The notes below the pieces were generated by a model. It saw only the letters and a list, made by a program, of their open reading frames with translations, was not told the origin of the DNA and did no database searches. From Liolophura sinensis (lineage: Eukaryota > Mollusca > Polyplacophora > Chitonida > Chitonidae), in assembly GCF_032854445.1 (NCBI RefSeq), contig NW_027017953.1:1242501-1306500 (forward strand): 64,000 bases of DNA, written 5' to 3'. The first letter of the stretch is position 1. Each line of letters begins with the position of its first letter. This document shows, piece by piece, positions 26,901 through 37,539 of this stretch. The position numbers were made by a program, and so were the translations under genes.

Positions 26901-29900
26901 CGAGAAGCAGCTGCATAGAAACTTGTAATAAGGTACTGAGAAGCAGCTGCATAGAAACTTGTAATCATGTACTGAGAAGCAGCTGCATAGAAACTTGTAA
27001 TCATGTACGGAGAAGTGGCTGCATAGAAACTTGTAAGAAGGTACCGAGAAGCAGCTGCATAGAAACTTGTAATAAGGTACTGAGAAGTAGTTGCATAGAA
27101 ACTTGTATTCATGTACAGAGAAGCAGCTGCATAGAGACTTGTAACCATGTAACGAGAAGCAGCTGCATAGAAACTTGTAATCATGTACTGAGAAGCAGCT
27201 GCATAGAAACTTGTAACCATGTAACGAGAAGCAGCTGCATAGAAACTTGTAATCGTGTACTGAGAAGTGGCTGCATAGAAACTTGTAATCATGTACAGAG
27301 AAGCAGCTGCATAGAAACTTGTAATCATGTACTGAGAAGCAGCTGCATAAAGACTTGTAACCATGTAACGAGAAGCAGCTGCATAGAAACTTGTAATCAT
27401 GTACTGAGAAGCAGCTGCATAGAAACTTGTAATAAGGTACTGAGAAGCAGCTGCATAGAAACTTGTAATAAGGTACTGAGAAGTAGTTGCATAGAAACTT
27501 GTAATTATGTACGGAGAAGTGGCTGCATAGAAACTTGTAAGAAGGTACCGAGAAGCAGCTGCATAGAATTTTGTAATCATGTACTGAGAAGCAGCTGCAT
27601 AGAGACTTGTAACCATGTAACGAGAAGCAGCTGCAATGAAACTTGTAATCATGTACTGAGAAGCAGCTGCATAGAAACTTGTAATAAGGTACTGAGAAGC
27701 AGCTGCATAGAAACTTGTAATAAGGTACTGAGAAGTAGTTGCATAGAAACTTGTGATCATGTACGGAGAAGTAGCTGCATAGGAACTTGTAAGAAGGTAC
27801 CGAGAAGCAGCTGCATAGAAACTTGTAATCATGTACAGAGAAACAGCTGCATAGAGACTTGTAACCATGTAACGAGAAGAAGCTGCATAGAAATTTGTAA
27901 TCATGTACAGAGAAGCAGCTGCACAGAAACTGGTAATGTATTGAGAAGCAGCTGCATAGAAATTTGTAATCATGTACAGAGAAGCAGCTGCACAGAAACT
28001 GGTAATGTATTGAGAAGCAGCTGCATAGAAACTTGTACTCGTGTACTGATAAGCAGCTGCATAGATACAGGTGCATAGAAACTTGTAATCATGTACCGAG
28101 AAAACGCCGCGGGACAATTTGTAAAAATGCGAAAAAAAGCCACAAGGAACAGTTGTAAACTTTATCCACTGTCATTATTTTACTGCACAGTTTCCACAAC
28201 TCGATAAACACTCTTTCTTTTCAATCTCTTTCTAAAAACGTGGATTAAAACACTTCTTGCACCATGTGTGGAAGGATGATGAGGGCTGCAATTAAATATT
28301 CTTCAAAACCTCACAGATACCTCGGCTGGTAGTCTCCAGTCCTTTCCCACTTGCACCGGCCCATTGATACCTCAGCAAGTGGTCTCAGGCCTTCACGCAC
28401 TTAAACTGGCCGACTGATAGCTTAACAGCTGGTCCCCTGCTTTCACACACTTACACCGGCCCATTGAAACCCCATCAGGTGATCCCCGACTCTCACACAC
28501 TTACACCGGCCCACTTATACTCCAGCAGGTGGTCCCCCGACCCTCCCACACATACACCGGCCCACTTATACTCCACCAGGTGGTCTCCGGCCCTCACACA
28601 CTTACGCCGACTCAGTAAAAAATCAACAGGTGGTCCCCGACTCACACACACTTACACCAGCCAACTTAAGCCCCAGCAGGTGGTCCCGGCTCTTACAGAA
28701 TTATCCCTGCCAACTGATACCCCAGCAGGTAGTCCCCTGTCCTCTCACACTTAAACTGACTAACAGATACCCCAGCAGCTGGTCTCTGTGATTCTTACAC
28801 CGAGCGATAACCCACCATCACACACTTACTTTGGCTCACAGATACCTCATCAGATGATAACCGACCGTCACATACTTACTCTGGCTCACAGAACCCAACA
28901 GGTGATAACCGACCGTCACACACTTATTCTGGCTCACAGAACCCAACAGATGTTAACCAACCGTCACTCTGGCTCACAGAACCCAACAGATGATAACCGC
29001 CCGTCACACACTTACTCTGGCTCACAGAGACTCCAGCAGGTGATAACCGAGCGTCACACTTAGTCTGCCTCACAGAATCCAACCGATGAGAACCAACCTT
29101 ACTTACTCTGGCTCACAAAACCCAACAGGTGATAACCGACAGTCACACACTTACTCTGACTCACAGATACTCAGCAGATAATATCCGACAGTCACACTTA
29201 CTCTGGCTGACAGGCCCAATAGGTGATAACCGACCGTCACGCACTTACTCTTGCTCACACACTCCTAGCAGATGGTTCCCGGCCCTCACACACTGACAGT
29301 TTCTCCAACAACATCCCTGGTCAAGATTACACTCCGTCCAGCGCTCTCCTTCCCCAAAATGTCGTCCACTGGATGATTGGCATGTTTGTTCTGGAAGGTA
29401 AGAAATGAATAAGAATGAATGTGCATCAAGGAAATCTTTCAGAGCTTATAAAACTGGGAAGAACTAGGAGATAACCAGCACACCTGGTTCCAGATACCTG
29501 ACAACAGCTGATTCAATCTGGCAATGGATCGAGTAGGATCTGGATAAGAACCCACCAGCTCACTGGTCTAAGGCTAGTCCCCTTTCTGGAGTACCTGTCT
29601 AACGGAAATCAGTTCCATTTCTAGATGCTCTTCCAAGCAATTTCTTCGTCCCCAGTATTTGTTACTCGGTTTGAAAGATGTTAATTAGCTAACAAAACAT
29701 TTCGCGAATGGGGCAGGTCTGATCCAACGCATTCTTTGGCATAACATTTTAAGGACAAATGAACTTAAAAGCATAGCAGTGTTACTAAAACATCCATCAC
29801 CGGTGGAATCCCTTTCTATCAAACCATACTCCCAACGTATTTCTAGCATTTGAGTTTCGTATTACAGGTCTGGCCGTAGGTGGGTTGTGATAAAGTCAAA

Positions 29901-31665
29901 CATCCTGCAATCTCACCTGTGCATTCCGTTCTGCAGCAGTCCATATGTGTGGAGTTCTGGAACGGTTCGAGGAGGCGACATCCGGGTCTCAAGGCGATGC
30001 CTGCGCAGCTGGCAAGGGAGGTAACAACTAAAATTTAAGCTTTGCTATATTCCCAGGATACATTGTAAACTCTGTAATTTTGCGAGTGACCATCACCTCG
30101 TCAGAGAGAAACTTCTTACAGATTACGTAGTTCTGGAAGTCACCTCAGTATCTTCCGGACAGAACACCTTGTATATGAAGAGCTGAATAGACAGTCTATC
30201 GTCGTAAATAAACGTGGTCGTATTTATTTTATCAGTGAAGATTCACCACAATTACATAATTTCAGAACAACAAATATTAAGTGTGCATATTTCCAAACAG
30301 TTTGCTCAAACTGCTCAAACTGGGGAGTGTCTTGAAAGAAGAGCAGGGAGCCTTCTCAAAGGTAGCAAATCTCCAAAACGAAATAACAAATTTTAAGAAA
30401 TAATTTCCCCAAAAGACCTATAGAAATCGCGTGGTGTCACCTGTTCATGATGCAGAGGTTCCATACTCTATCCACTACACAATGTGAAATGTCCCATTAT
30501 ACTCAGACGCTTTCTACCCTAACCATTGTAGTACAGAACTGACCTACATTTTACATGTTTATGGTATGGTGTACTACTTACATGACTTGGCAGTCGGCCT
30601 GAGGTTCTCCATCCACGTTAATACATGAACATCGTGCCGAGCAGCAAGAACCCTGGCAGCGCTGCCATTCTGATGCAGGCGCTCCGGTGACGTCAACACA
30701 GGGCTCTTGAACAACAAAGACAAAATACAGCGCACTTCAAGAATAGGTACCATATTCCATTGAGACAATGTATAAACCTTCTGTGGCTCTGAGGGAAAAC
30801 GACAGAATACAGCGCAGGTGAACAACATTTACCATATTCCGATGATGCAATGTAACCACACACTGGCGCCCACCCTGGGTGCGACGGAAACAAAGACAAG
30901 ATACAGCGCACGTGGAAAACATCTATCATATACCGATGAGACAATGTAACCACACATTGGCGCCCACCCTGGGTGCGGCGGAAACAAACATGAGAAACAG
31001 AGCCAATGAAAAACATCTACCATATACGGATGAGACAATGTAACCACACCGTGGCGTCTACCCTGGTTGCGGCGGAAACAAAGATGAGAAACAGAGCCAG
31101 TGAATAACATCTACCATATACCGATGAGACAATGTAACCACACCGTGCAATCTACCCTGGGTGCGGCGGAAACAAAGACGAGATACAACGCACACCTATA
31201 CATCTGCTTTGTAATCAACACTTATGTGTCTCTACAAGCCCCAATTCAATCTGGTCCCAAAGGTTATGAAATAACATGAGGGTTTTTTTATGAAAAGCGC
31301 ACACTTTTCTTAGAGCTCACCTATAGTTTGAACCAAAGCCTAAGGACAACAAAAACTGCTAATTTAGGAGAGAATGTCAGGAAAGACAACTGCTGGCCAA
31401 AAAGACAAACGTCTTCATGTCACGGACAGAAAGATTCATCATTTCACTGTTGGTGATCTTTAGTCGTCATGATAAGTACACGCGTACCGAAGGCAACACG
31501 TGCCGCAAGGGAAAATGACTATTGTAATCTCTGGACAAATTTTTTAAAGCAGAAATTAGAGATCAAACTCCAAATAAAGAAAAGCAGATTTTTACCACCG
31601 GCGAGAGTTGCCTCGGCGAATGTTGTTAAAAGTGCCCACAGAATGGTAATGGTTGTCCACTCCAT
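23945..31665 (-). CDS. Gene B: secreted protein with two VWC-like 12-cysteine domains, 187 aa
   Basis: Six coding exons on the minus strand: 31665-31596 (signal peptide), 30705-30582, 30008-29917, 29390-29249, 25209-25118 and 23988-23945; total 564 nt. Signal peptide MEWTTITILWALLTTFAEA. Domain 1 begins EPCVDVTGAPASEW and ends MDCCRTEC; domain 2 begins TCQSSSGRHFGEGERW and ends RCCNIRC. Each has 12 Cys in the pattern C..W-x2-C-x(n)-CC-x3-C-x-C..C-x3-C..GC..CC-x3-C, similar to von Willebrand factor C domains; no finer family name is justified. An N-glycosylation site (QNST) lies in domain 1. Exon phases (1-2-1 per domain) and lengths match genes A and C. A TATA-like box lies about 45 bp upstream. 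The last exon is less certain: reading through the exon 5 donor gives Lys then TAG at 25112-25110, a possible alternative end of 175 aa. Confidence 0.82.
24120..25025. repeat. 44-bp minisatellite, about 20 units, gene B intron 5
   Basis: Unit 'ctcataagcaggtacctgac' + 'aaacctcctgacatcaagccacag' with variants of the 'acatcaag / ctttaag / atataaag' part. Confidence 0.95.
25118..25209 (-). CDS. Gene B exon 5 (second half of domain 2)
   Basis: Acceptor 'tatttttag', phase 2 in, donor CCT T|GTAAGT, phase 1 out, 92 nt. Encodes ECLSAQLPRGCFIAQ and VQRCCNIRCP. The length is identical to the equivalent exons of genes A (40346-40437), B (29917-30008) and C (52903-52994). Confidence 0.82.
25306..28100. 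repeat. 36-bp minisatellite, about 77 units, gene B intron 4
   Basis: Unit 'agcagctgcatagaaacttg' + 'taatcatgtactgaga'. A block of about 483 bp at 25314-25797 is repeated almost exactly from 25797, and the same odd junction ('ctgataagcagctgcatagatacaggtgcatag') occurs at about 25770 and 28045. The 12-codon period creates a spurious 773-codon + strand frame (SSCIETCNHVLR repeats) and 499- and 418-codon minus frames. Confidence 0.96.
28310..29300. repeat. ~50-bp minisatellite overlapping gene B exon 4
   Basis: Units such as 'ccccagcaggtggtcccc' + 'gactcacacacacttacac' (28310-28780) and a 48-bp variant 'ggctcacagaacccaacaggtgataaccgaccgtcacacacttactct' (28790-29250). The final unit, 'cctagcagatggttcccggc' + 'cctcacacac', lies inside exon 4, and each unit contains a minus-strand GTAAGTGTGTG donor-like word. 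Confidence 0.9.
29249..29390 (-). CDS. Gene B exon 4 (first half of domain 2)
   Basis: Acceptor 'ttaccttccag', phase 1 in, donor CAAGA|GTAAGT, phase 2 out, 142 nt. Encodes TCQSSSGRHFGEGERWTEC and GCCWRNCQCVRAGNHLL. Its last ~50 nt are one unit of the adjacent minisatellite. Confidence 0.85.
29917..30008 (-). CDS. Gene B exon 3 (second half of domain 1)
   Basis: Acceptor 'ctcccttgccag', phase 2 in, donor ACAG|GTGAGA, phase 1 out, 92 nt. Encodes CAGIALRPGCRLLEPFQNST and HMDCCRTECT, closely matching gene A exon 3. Confidence 0.88.
30582..30705 (-). CDS. Gene B exon 2 (first half of domain 1)
   Basis: Acceptor 'tttgttgttcaag', phase 1 in, donor TCAT|GTAAGT, phase 2 out, 124 nt. Encodes EPCVDVTGAPASEWQRC and SCCSARCSCINVDGEPQADC. 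Confidence 0.87.
30722..31190. repeat. ~93-bp minisatellite, about 5 units, gene B intron 1
   Basis: Unit from 'gaacaacatttaccatattcc' through 'cgcccaccctgggtgcggcgg' to 'aaacaaagacgagatacagcgcac'. The edge next to exon 2 ('cttgaacaacaaagacaaaatacagcgcac') is itself a partial unit, so the array reaches the exon 2 acceptor. Confidence 0.9.
31596..31665 (-). CDS. Gene B exon 1 (signal peptide)
   Basis: 70 nt from ATG at 31665 to GGTG|GTAAAA, phase 1 out. Encodes a signal peptide with hydrophobic core TITILWALLTTFAEA. Same length as gene A exon 1. Confidence 0.83.
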
Positions 31666-31705
31666 GGTAATTCGTCAGTTAAATGCCAGTGGTATGGGGA
31701 CAGTC

Positions 31706-31715
31706 CTTTATTACA
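31706..31715 (-). promoter_or_regulatory. TATA-like box of gene B
   Basis: Minus-strand 'TAATAAAGGAC' about 45 bp upstream of the ATG, at a position comparable to the TATA boxes of genes A and C. Confidence 0.45.
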
Positions 31716-32285
31716 TCCACGGCGCAGCCGACGGCGACTATTATATTATGTCTATGGTCTTAATCATTAAGACTATCAGATTAACCTTTCCGCAAAAGCC
31801 CTTCTGCGGGAAAACTGGAATTAAATTAGTATTTGAAAACATATAAGATAACTGAACTGTTACATGTGTGTAACATAAACGTGGCATTCATTAATGACCC
31901 ACATTATTTAGATTTAATCTCTTTTAATATGCTCGTCGTATTATTACTGAAAAATTGCTAAGTACGACGTTAAACCCCAAGCACTCACTCACTCACTTCT
32001 AATATGCCACTTTACTCCAGTGCATTCAATTACCCTGTCGGTAAAAAGCTTGTTTTTGAGTCTGTGCTGAACGACCAATCATTAAAATGTATCATTTTCT
32101 AAAGTGATTTTCATAGCATCCACATATCACATAGCTTAGTTTTGTGAATTACGAATATTTCCAACATTAAAATCATGTTGGTATAAAAAATAATAAGCTA
32201 TTTCGGTATGATATAAGCCTATCATTACACCCATACATGGTTCATTGCGGTATTCTGGTATCTGCATTCCGGTTTGATTTCTAGC
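31716..32285. other. Intergenic between genes A and B
   Basis: Single-copy AT-rich sequence apart from a SINE-like tail 'ctaagtacgacgttaaacccc' with (CACT)n at about 31935-31998. Confidence 0.45.
31935..31998 (+). mobile_element. SINE-like tail, second family
   Basis: 'gctcgtcgtattattactgaaaaattgctaagtacgacgttaaaccccaagcactcactcactcac'. Same layout as the main SINE tail but ends in 'gcactcactcactcac' rather than (AAAT)n. Confidence 0.65.
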
Positions 32286-32289
32286 TGTG

Positions 32290-32705
32290 TCATACATGTT
32301 GTCATAGAGCTGAGTGAGTGTAGCACTGTCATATTGTCATAGAGCTGAGTGAGTGTAGCACTGTCATGTTGTCAGAGCTCAGTGCGTGTAGCAGTGTCAT
32401 GTTGTCAAAGAGCTCCGTGAGTGTAGCAGTGTCATGTTGTCATAGAGCTCAGTGCGTGTAGCAGTGTCATGTTATCATAGAGCTCAATATGTGTAACAGT
32501 GTTATGTTGTCAATGAGGTCACTGAGTGTAGCAGTGTCATGTTGTCAATGAGCTCAGTGCATGTAGCAGTATCATGTTGTCAATGAGCTCAGTGCATGTA
32601 GCAGTGTCATGTTGTCATCGAGCTCAGTGTGTGTAGCAGTGTCATGTTGTCAAAGAGCTCCGAGAGTGCAGCAGTGTGATGTTGTCATGGAGTTCAGTGC
32701 GTGTT
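32290..32705. repeat. 35-bp minisatellite, about 12 units
   Basis: Unit 'gtcatgttgtcatagagctc' + 'agtgcgtgtagcagt'. Confidence 0.93.
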
Positions 32706-33164
32706 TGTATACAAACTGATCACGTCGTAAAGGAAGTTACTCCTTTGCTCTGTTGAGGCGATTTTAATCTCCGCATAGGCATGGAGTGTGAGTGACATTC
32801 TGCTGTTTATGACCCCAGAGATCGGACGGAGAAACTTACTACACTAACTCCATGAGATACGCGCGATCAGATATGAGCGGTGTAGAAGACCGAAGCAAAG
32901 ATCTGAAGTCAGCAGGATGATGACTGTTGAGAACTGTTGAGCTTATGTGCCATAAACAAGTAACAACTGTATTATGCAAGAATGCTTTAAACGCATGCAT
33001 TCTATTTATTTATTTATTTATTTTCGTTTATTTACCGAACGTCCTGCTTTCGTTCCTCTGGAATTCCTAAATCTGTTTTTTTTCAGACTATTTCCTATAT
33101 TTAATGCTTTAAACACTTCTGCCAAGAAATGTAATAAATTAAAATTACTGTGTGTAACATTAAG

Positions 33165-33315
33165 CCTATTAACATTAAGTAATATTAGGCATACACCTTG
33201 AATGTATAGTGTGTAATATTAGGCCTACACCTTGAATGTACGGTGTGAAGTGTTAGCTTGCGCCTTGAATGTATGGCGTGTAATATTAGGCCTACACATT
33301 GAATGTAAGGTGTAT
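33165..33315. repeat. ~45-bp tandem repeat, about 3 units
   Basis: 'taatattaggcctacacctt' + 'gaatgtatagtgtg' repeated with changes. Confidence 0.8.
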
Positions 33316-33349
33316 AATATAGGGATGGGGATATAACATGTGGGTGAAA

Positions 33350-33742
33350 CATTCTGGAGTGAAAGGACGGTTAGTACGATCCAGCTGATGGAGTGAAAGA
33401 ACGGTTAGCGCGATCCAGCTGATGGAGTGAAAGAACGGTTAGTGCGATCCAGCTGATGGAGTGAAAGAACGGTTAGTGCGATCCAGCTGATGGAGTGAAA
33501 GAACGGTTAGTGCGATCCAGCTGATGGAGTGAAAGGACGGTTAGTGCGATCCAGCTGATGGAGTGAAAGGACAGTTAGTGCGATCCAGCTGATGGAGTGA
33601 AAGGACGGTTAGTGCGATCCAGTTGATGGAGTGAAAGAACGGTTAGTGCGATCCAGTTGATGGAGTGAAAGAACGGTTAGTGCGATCCAGTTGATGGAGT
33701 AAAAGAACGGTTAGTGCGATCCAGTTGATGGAGTGAAAGAAC
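33350..33742. repeat. 34-bp minisatellite, about 11 units
   Basis: Unit 'gatggagtgaaagaacggtt' + 'agtgcgatccagct', very uniform; it joins directly to the next array. Confidence 0.95.
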
Positions 33743-33744
33743 GT

Positions 33745-36062
33745 GTTTTTCTAGATATAGAGACACAACAAAGGCATGATTTCAGAGTGTAAGTCAGGTA
33801 TTTTTCTAGATATAGAGACACAACAAAGGCCTGGTTTCAGAGTGTAAGTCAGGCATTTTTCTAGATATAGGGACACAACAAAGGCCTGATTTCAGAGTGT
33901 AAGTCAGGCATTTTTCTAGATATAGGGACACAACAAAGGCCTGATTTCAGAGTGTAAGTCAGGCATTTTTCTAGGTATAGGGACACAACAAAGACCTGAT
34001 TTCAGAGTGTAAGTCAGGCATTTTTCTAGATATAGGGACACAACAAAGGCCTGATTTCAGAGTGTAAGTCAGGCATTTTTCTAGATATAGGGACACAACA
34101 AAGACCTGATTTCAGAGTGTAAGTCAGGTATTTTTCTAGATATAGGGACACAACAAAGACCTGATTTCAGAGTGTAAGTCAGGTATTTTTCTAGATATAG
34201 GGACACAACAAAGGCCTGATTTCAGAGTGTAAGTCAGGCATTTTTCTAGATATAGGGACACAACAAAGGCCTGGTTTCAGAGTGTAAGTCAGGCATTTTT
34301 CTAGATATAGAGACACAACAAAGGCCTGATTTCAGAGTGCAAGTCAGGCATTTTTCTAGATATAGGGACACAACAAAGGCCTGGTTTCAGAGTGTAAGTT
34401 AGGCATTTTTCTAGATATAGGGACTCAACAAAGACCTGATTTCAGAGTGTAAGTCAGGCATTTTTCTAGATATAGAGACACAACAAAGGCATGATTTCAG
34501 AGTGTAAGTCAGGCATTTTTCTAGATATAGGGACACAACAAAGGCCTGGTTTCAGAGTGTAAGTCAGGTATTTTTCTAGATATAGGGACACAACAAAGGC
34601 CTGATTTCAGAGTGCAAGTCAGGCATTTTTCTAGATATAGGGACACAATAAAGGCCTGATTTCAGAGTGTACATGTAAGTCAGGCATTTTTCTAGATATA
34701 GGGACACAACAAAGACCTGATTTCAGAGTGTAAGTCAGGCATTTTTCTAGATATAGGGACACAACAAAGGCCTGATTTCAGAGTGTAAGTCAGGCATTTT
34801 TCTAGATATAGGGACACAACAAAGGCCTGATTTCAGAGTGTAAGTCAGGCATTTTTCTAGATATAGAGACACAACAAAGGCCTGGTTTCAGAGTGTAAGT
34901 CAGGCATTTTTCTAGATATAGGGACACAACAAAGGCCTGATTTCAGAGTGTAAGTCAGGCATTTTTCTAGATATAGGGACACAACAAAGGCCTGATTTCA
35001 GAGTGTAAGTCAGGCATTTTTCTAGATATAGGGACACAACAAAGGCCTGGTTTCAGAGTGTAAGTCAGGCATTTTTCTAGATATAGGGACACAACAAAGG
35101 CCTGGTTTCAGAGTGTAACTCAGGTATTTTTCTAGATATAGGGACACAACAAAGGCCTGGTTTCAGAGTGTAAGTCAGGCATTTTTCTAGATATAGGGAC
35201 ACAACAAAGGCCTGGTTTCAGAGTGTAAGTCAGGCATTTTTCTAGATATAGGGACACAACAAAGGCCCGGTTTCAGAGTGTAAGTCAGGCATTTTTCTAG
35301 ATATAGGGACACAACAAAGGCCTGATTTCAGAGTGTAAGTCAGGTATTTTTCTAGATATAGGGACACAACAAAGGCCTGGTTTCAGAGTGTAAGTCAGGT
35401 ATTTTTCTAGATATAGGGACACAACAAAGGCCTGGTTTCAGAGTGTAAGTCAGGTATTTTTCTAGATATAGGGACACAACAAAGGCCTGATTTCAGAGTG
35501 TAAGTCAGGCATTTTTCTAGATATAGAGACACAACAAAGGCCTGGTTTCAGAGTGTAAGTCAGGCATTTTTCTAGTTATAGGGACACAACAAAGGCCTGG
35601 TTTCAGAGTGTAAGTCAGGTATTTTTCTAGATATAGGGACACAACAAAGGCCTGATTTCAGAGTGTAAGTCAGGCATTTTTCTAGATATAGGGACACAAC
35701 AAAGGCCTGATTTCAGAGTGTAAGTCAGGCATTTTTCTAGATATAGTGACACAACAAAGGCCTGGTTTCAGAGTGTAAGTCAGGTATTTTTCTAGATATA
35801 GGGACACAACAAAGGCCTGGTTTCAGAGTGTAAGTCAGGCATTTTTCTAGATATAGGGACACAACAAAGGCCTGATTTCAGAGTGTAAGTCAGGCATTTT
35901 TCTAGATATAGGGACACAACAAAGGCCCGGTTTCAGAGTGTAAGTCAGGTATTTTTCTAGATATAGGGACACAACAAAGGCCTGGTTTCAGAGTGTAAGT
36001 CAGGTATTTTTCTAGATATAGGGACACAACAAAGGCCTGGTTTCAGAGTGTAACTCAGGCAT
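33745..36062. repeat. 55-bp minisatellite, about 42 units
   Basis: Unit 'tttttctagatatagggaca' + 'caacaaaggcctgatttcag' + 'agtgtaagtcaggca'. Copies differ at only a few sites (g/a in 'ggcctg', c/t in 'aggca'). Confidence 0.97.
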
Positions 36063-36985
36063 GTTTTCGTTCTATGACTCACTGAGTCATCGTAATAGCA
36101 TAAGTTAAATTGTTATCGGAACCACATTTAGAAAGTTTCCGTTTGATCATATGTGTCACGAGGAGGCAAAGACTTATCTGACTTAGTACAAATAAAAAGG
36201 ATTTAAAAAAAATTCTTGCAGTGTAGCTTGACCGTACGAGTGTAACCTACTGTCACTTTAATAGGGGAACTCGTAAAACTCCTGCCTGTATTAAGACGAT
36301 CCATAGGTGTGAACTTATTCGTTATTTCCTTTATTACGTCACAATTATCGGTGTGCTTGTGCTCATAAAACATATATGAAGTACACACGCACTGCAACGT
36401 CACAAAAGAAAACGATGTGTTCTAATTTGATCATATGGATCGCCTGTGTACCTCGTCATCGAGTCTCCGAATGAGGCTTTATGGTGGGAGATTTCTTCAG
36501 GGCATTCCCGCCAGACTCTGCAATATTCGCGCATAGTGCGAAATCCTTCTGGGTATGGCGTAAGCATCACTGAACTACATAAATAAACATAACGTATATC
36601 TACATTTTCAGCATATGGACAAGGTCATAGTCTGTCATATTACATCCAACCATTTTCAGCACTGGAAGCGTACCGTCGGCTGCTGTCCTGTATAAACTAT
36701 TATTCAAATTCTATATACCGGTACATGTCGTTATAGTGCTGTCGTCATCCATGTCTAAACATGCATCTCAGATGTGGCAGATTCAAACATCTTTGAAACT
36801 GCTGTCTGCTTCTCTTTGCATGATTTCGTCATAGCTTCGTACTTTACTTACTTTCTTAGTTCTTTTGTGTTGTACGTCGTTTTGCGGATTCGGCCTGCTA
36901 TTATTGACTTGGAACGTTCGTATTGTCGAAAGCCACAGATGTCTCTTTAGATGTATAGATTCACACCTACATGGACGCTGTATAT
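36063..36985. other. Intergenic, nothing convincing
   Basis: Contains a possible very degenerate SINE body (reverse) near 36478-36515 ('ttatggtgggagatttcttcagggcattcccgcc'). No exon supported. Confidence 0.35.
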
Positions 36986-36987
36986 TG

Positions 36988-37102
36988 GCCTCGATTGATG
37001 AGATGGCTAAGGCGCTGTCTCGAAGCAGCTATAAGGCTGAGGTGGTGGGCTCGAATCCAGCTCTTGCTCTGTCGGCTGCGGCATTAAGTCTAGGGTTTTT
37101 TT
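36988..37102 (+). mobile_element. tRNA-derived SINE head, different family
   Basis: 'gatgagatggctaaggcgctg' (box A-like) and 'ggtgggctcgaatccagc' (box B-like) with tRNA spacing. The sequence after it does not match the main SINE body. Confidence 0.6.
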
Positions 37103-37282
37103 AAAGTACGCGGGTGCTCTGTTTTCCATTACCCATAAACCTGACCACCGTCAAAGTATTGAATACAGCTTTTCTGTATGGCGCTTACCAACAACGGAAT
37201 AAATATATAAACCTATACTGTATAACTCAGTGTGTGTGCCTCAGGTGTAATGCTTTTACACACATACTATATAACTCCCTTT

Positions 37283-37486
37283 GGCCTCCATGGCATAGTG
37301 GTTAGTGAGTTCAAGTTCAGCTTTTAGTGGCTCCCTCTCAGATCGTACGTGAGAGGGTTTGCCAGCAACCTGTTGATGGTCGAGTGTTGATAGTTCTCCC
37401 ACCATAATACTTGTGGTCGTCGTATAAGTGAAATATTGTTGAGTACAGGACGGTGTGAAACACTAATCAGATAAATGCATAAATAA
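37283..37486 (+). mobile_element. Diverged SINE of the main family
   Basis: 'cctccatggcatagtggttag' head, then 'gccagcaacctgttgatggtcg' and 'cgtcgtataagtgaaatattgttgagtacagg' body with tail 'gtgaaacactaatcagataaatgcataaata'. The box B region is shortened. Confidence 0.8.
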
Positions 37487-37539
37487 TCAGCTGCGAAAGG
37501 GGCACTGTAGAAGACTGAAGCAGGAGAACACTTTGTCAG

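Noticed and set aside
25757-28078. 773-codon + strand open frame (SSCIETCNHVLR repeats), cysteine-rich
   Set aside because: The 36-bp repeat unit is a multiple of three and stop-free in several frames; minus-strand frames of 499 and 418 codons are equally open. It lies inside gene B intron 4 and has no splice or start context.
25306-28100. Regular short repeats considered as a CRISPR array
   Set aside because: There are no unique spacers; units are contiguous and diverge gradually, and the DNA is from an animal genome.
31469-31846. 125-codon + strand ORF
   Set aside because: It is antisense to gene B exon 1 and its promoter, with no recognisable feature.
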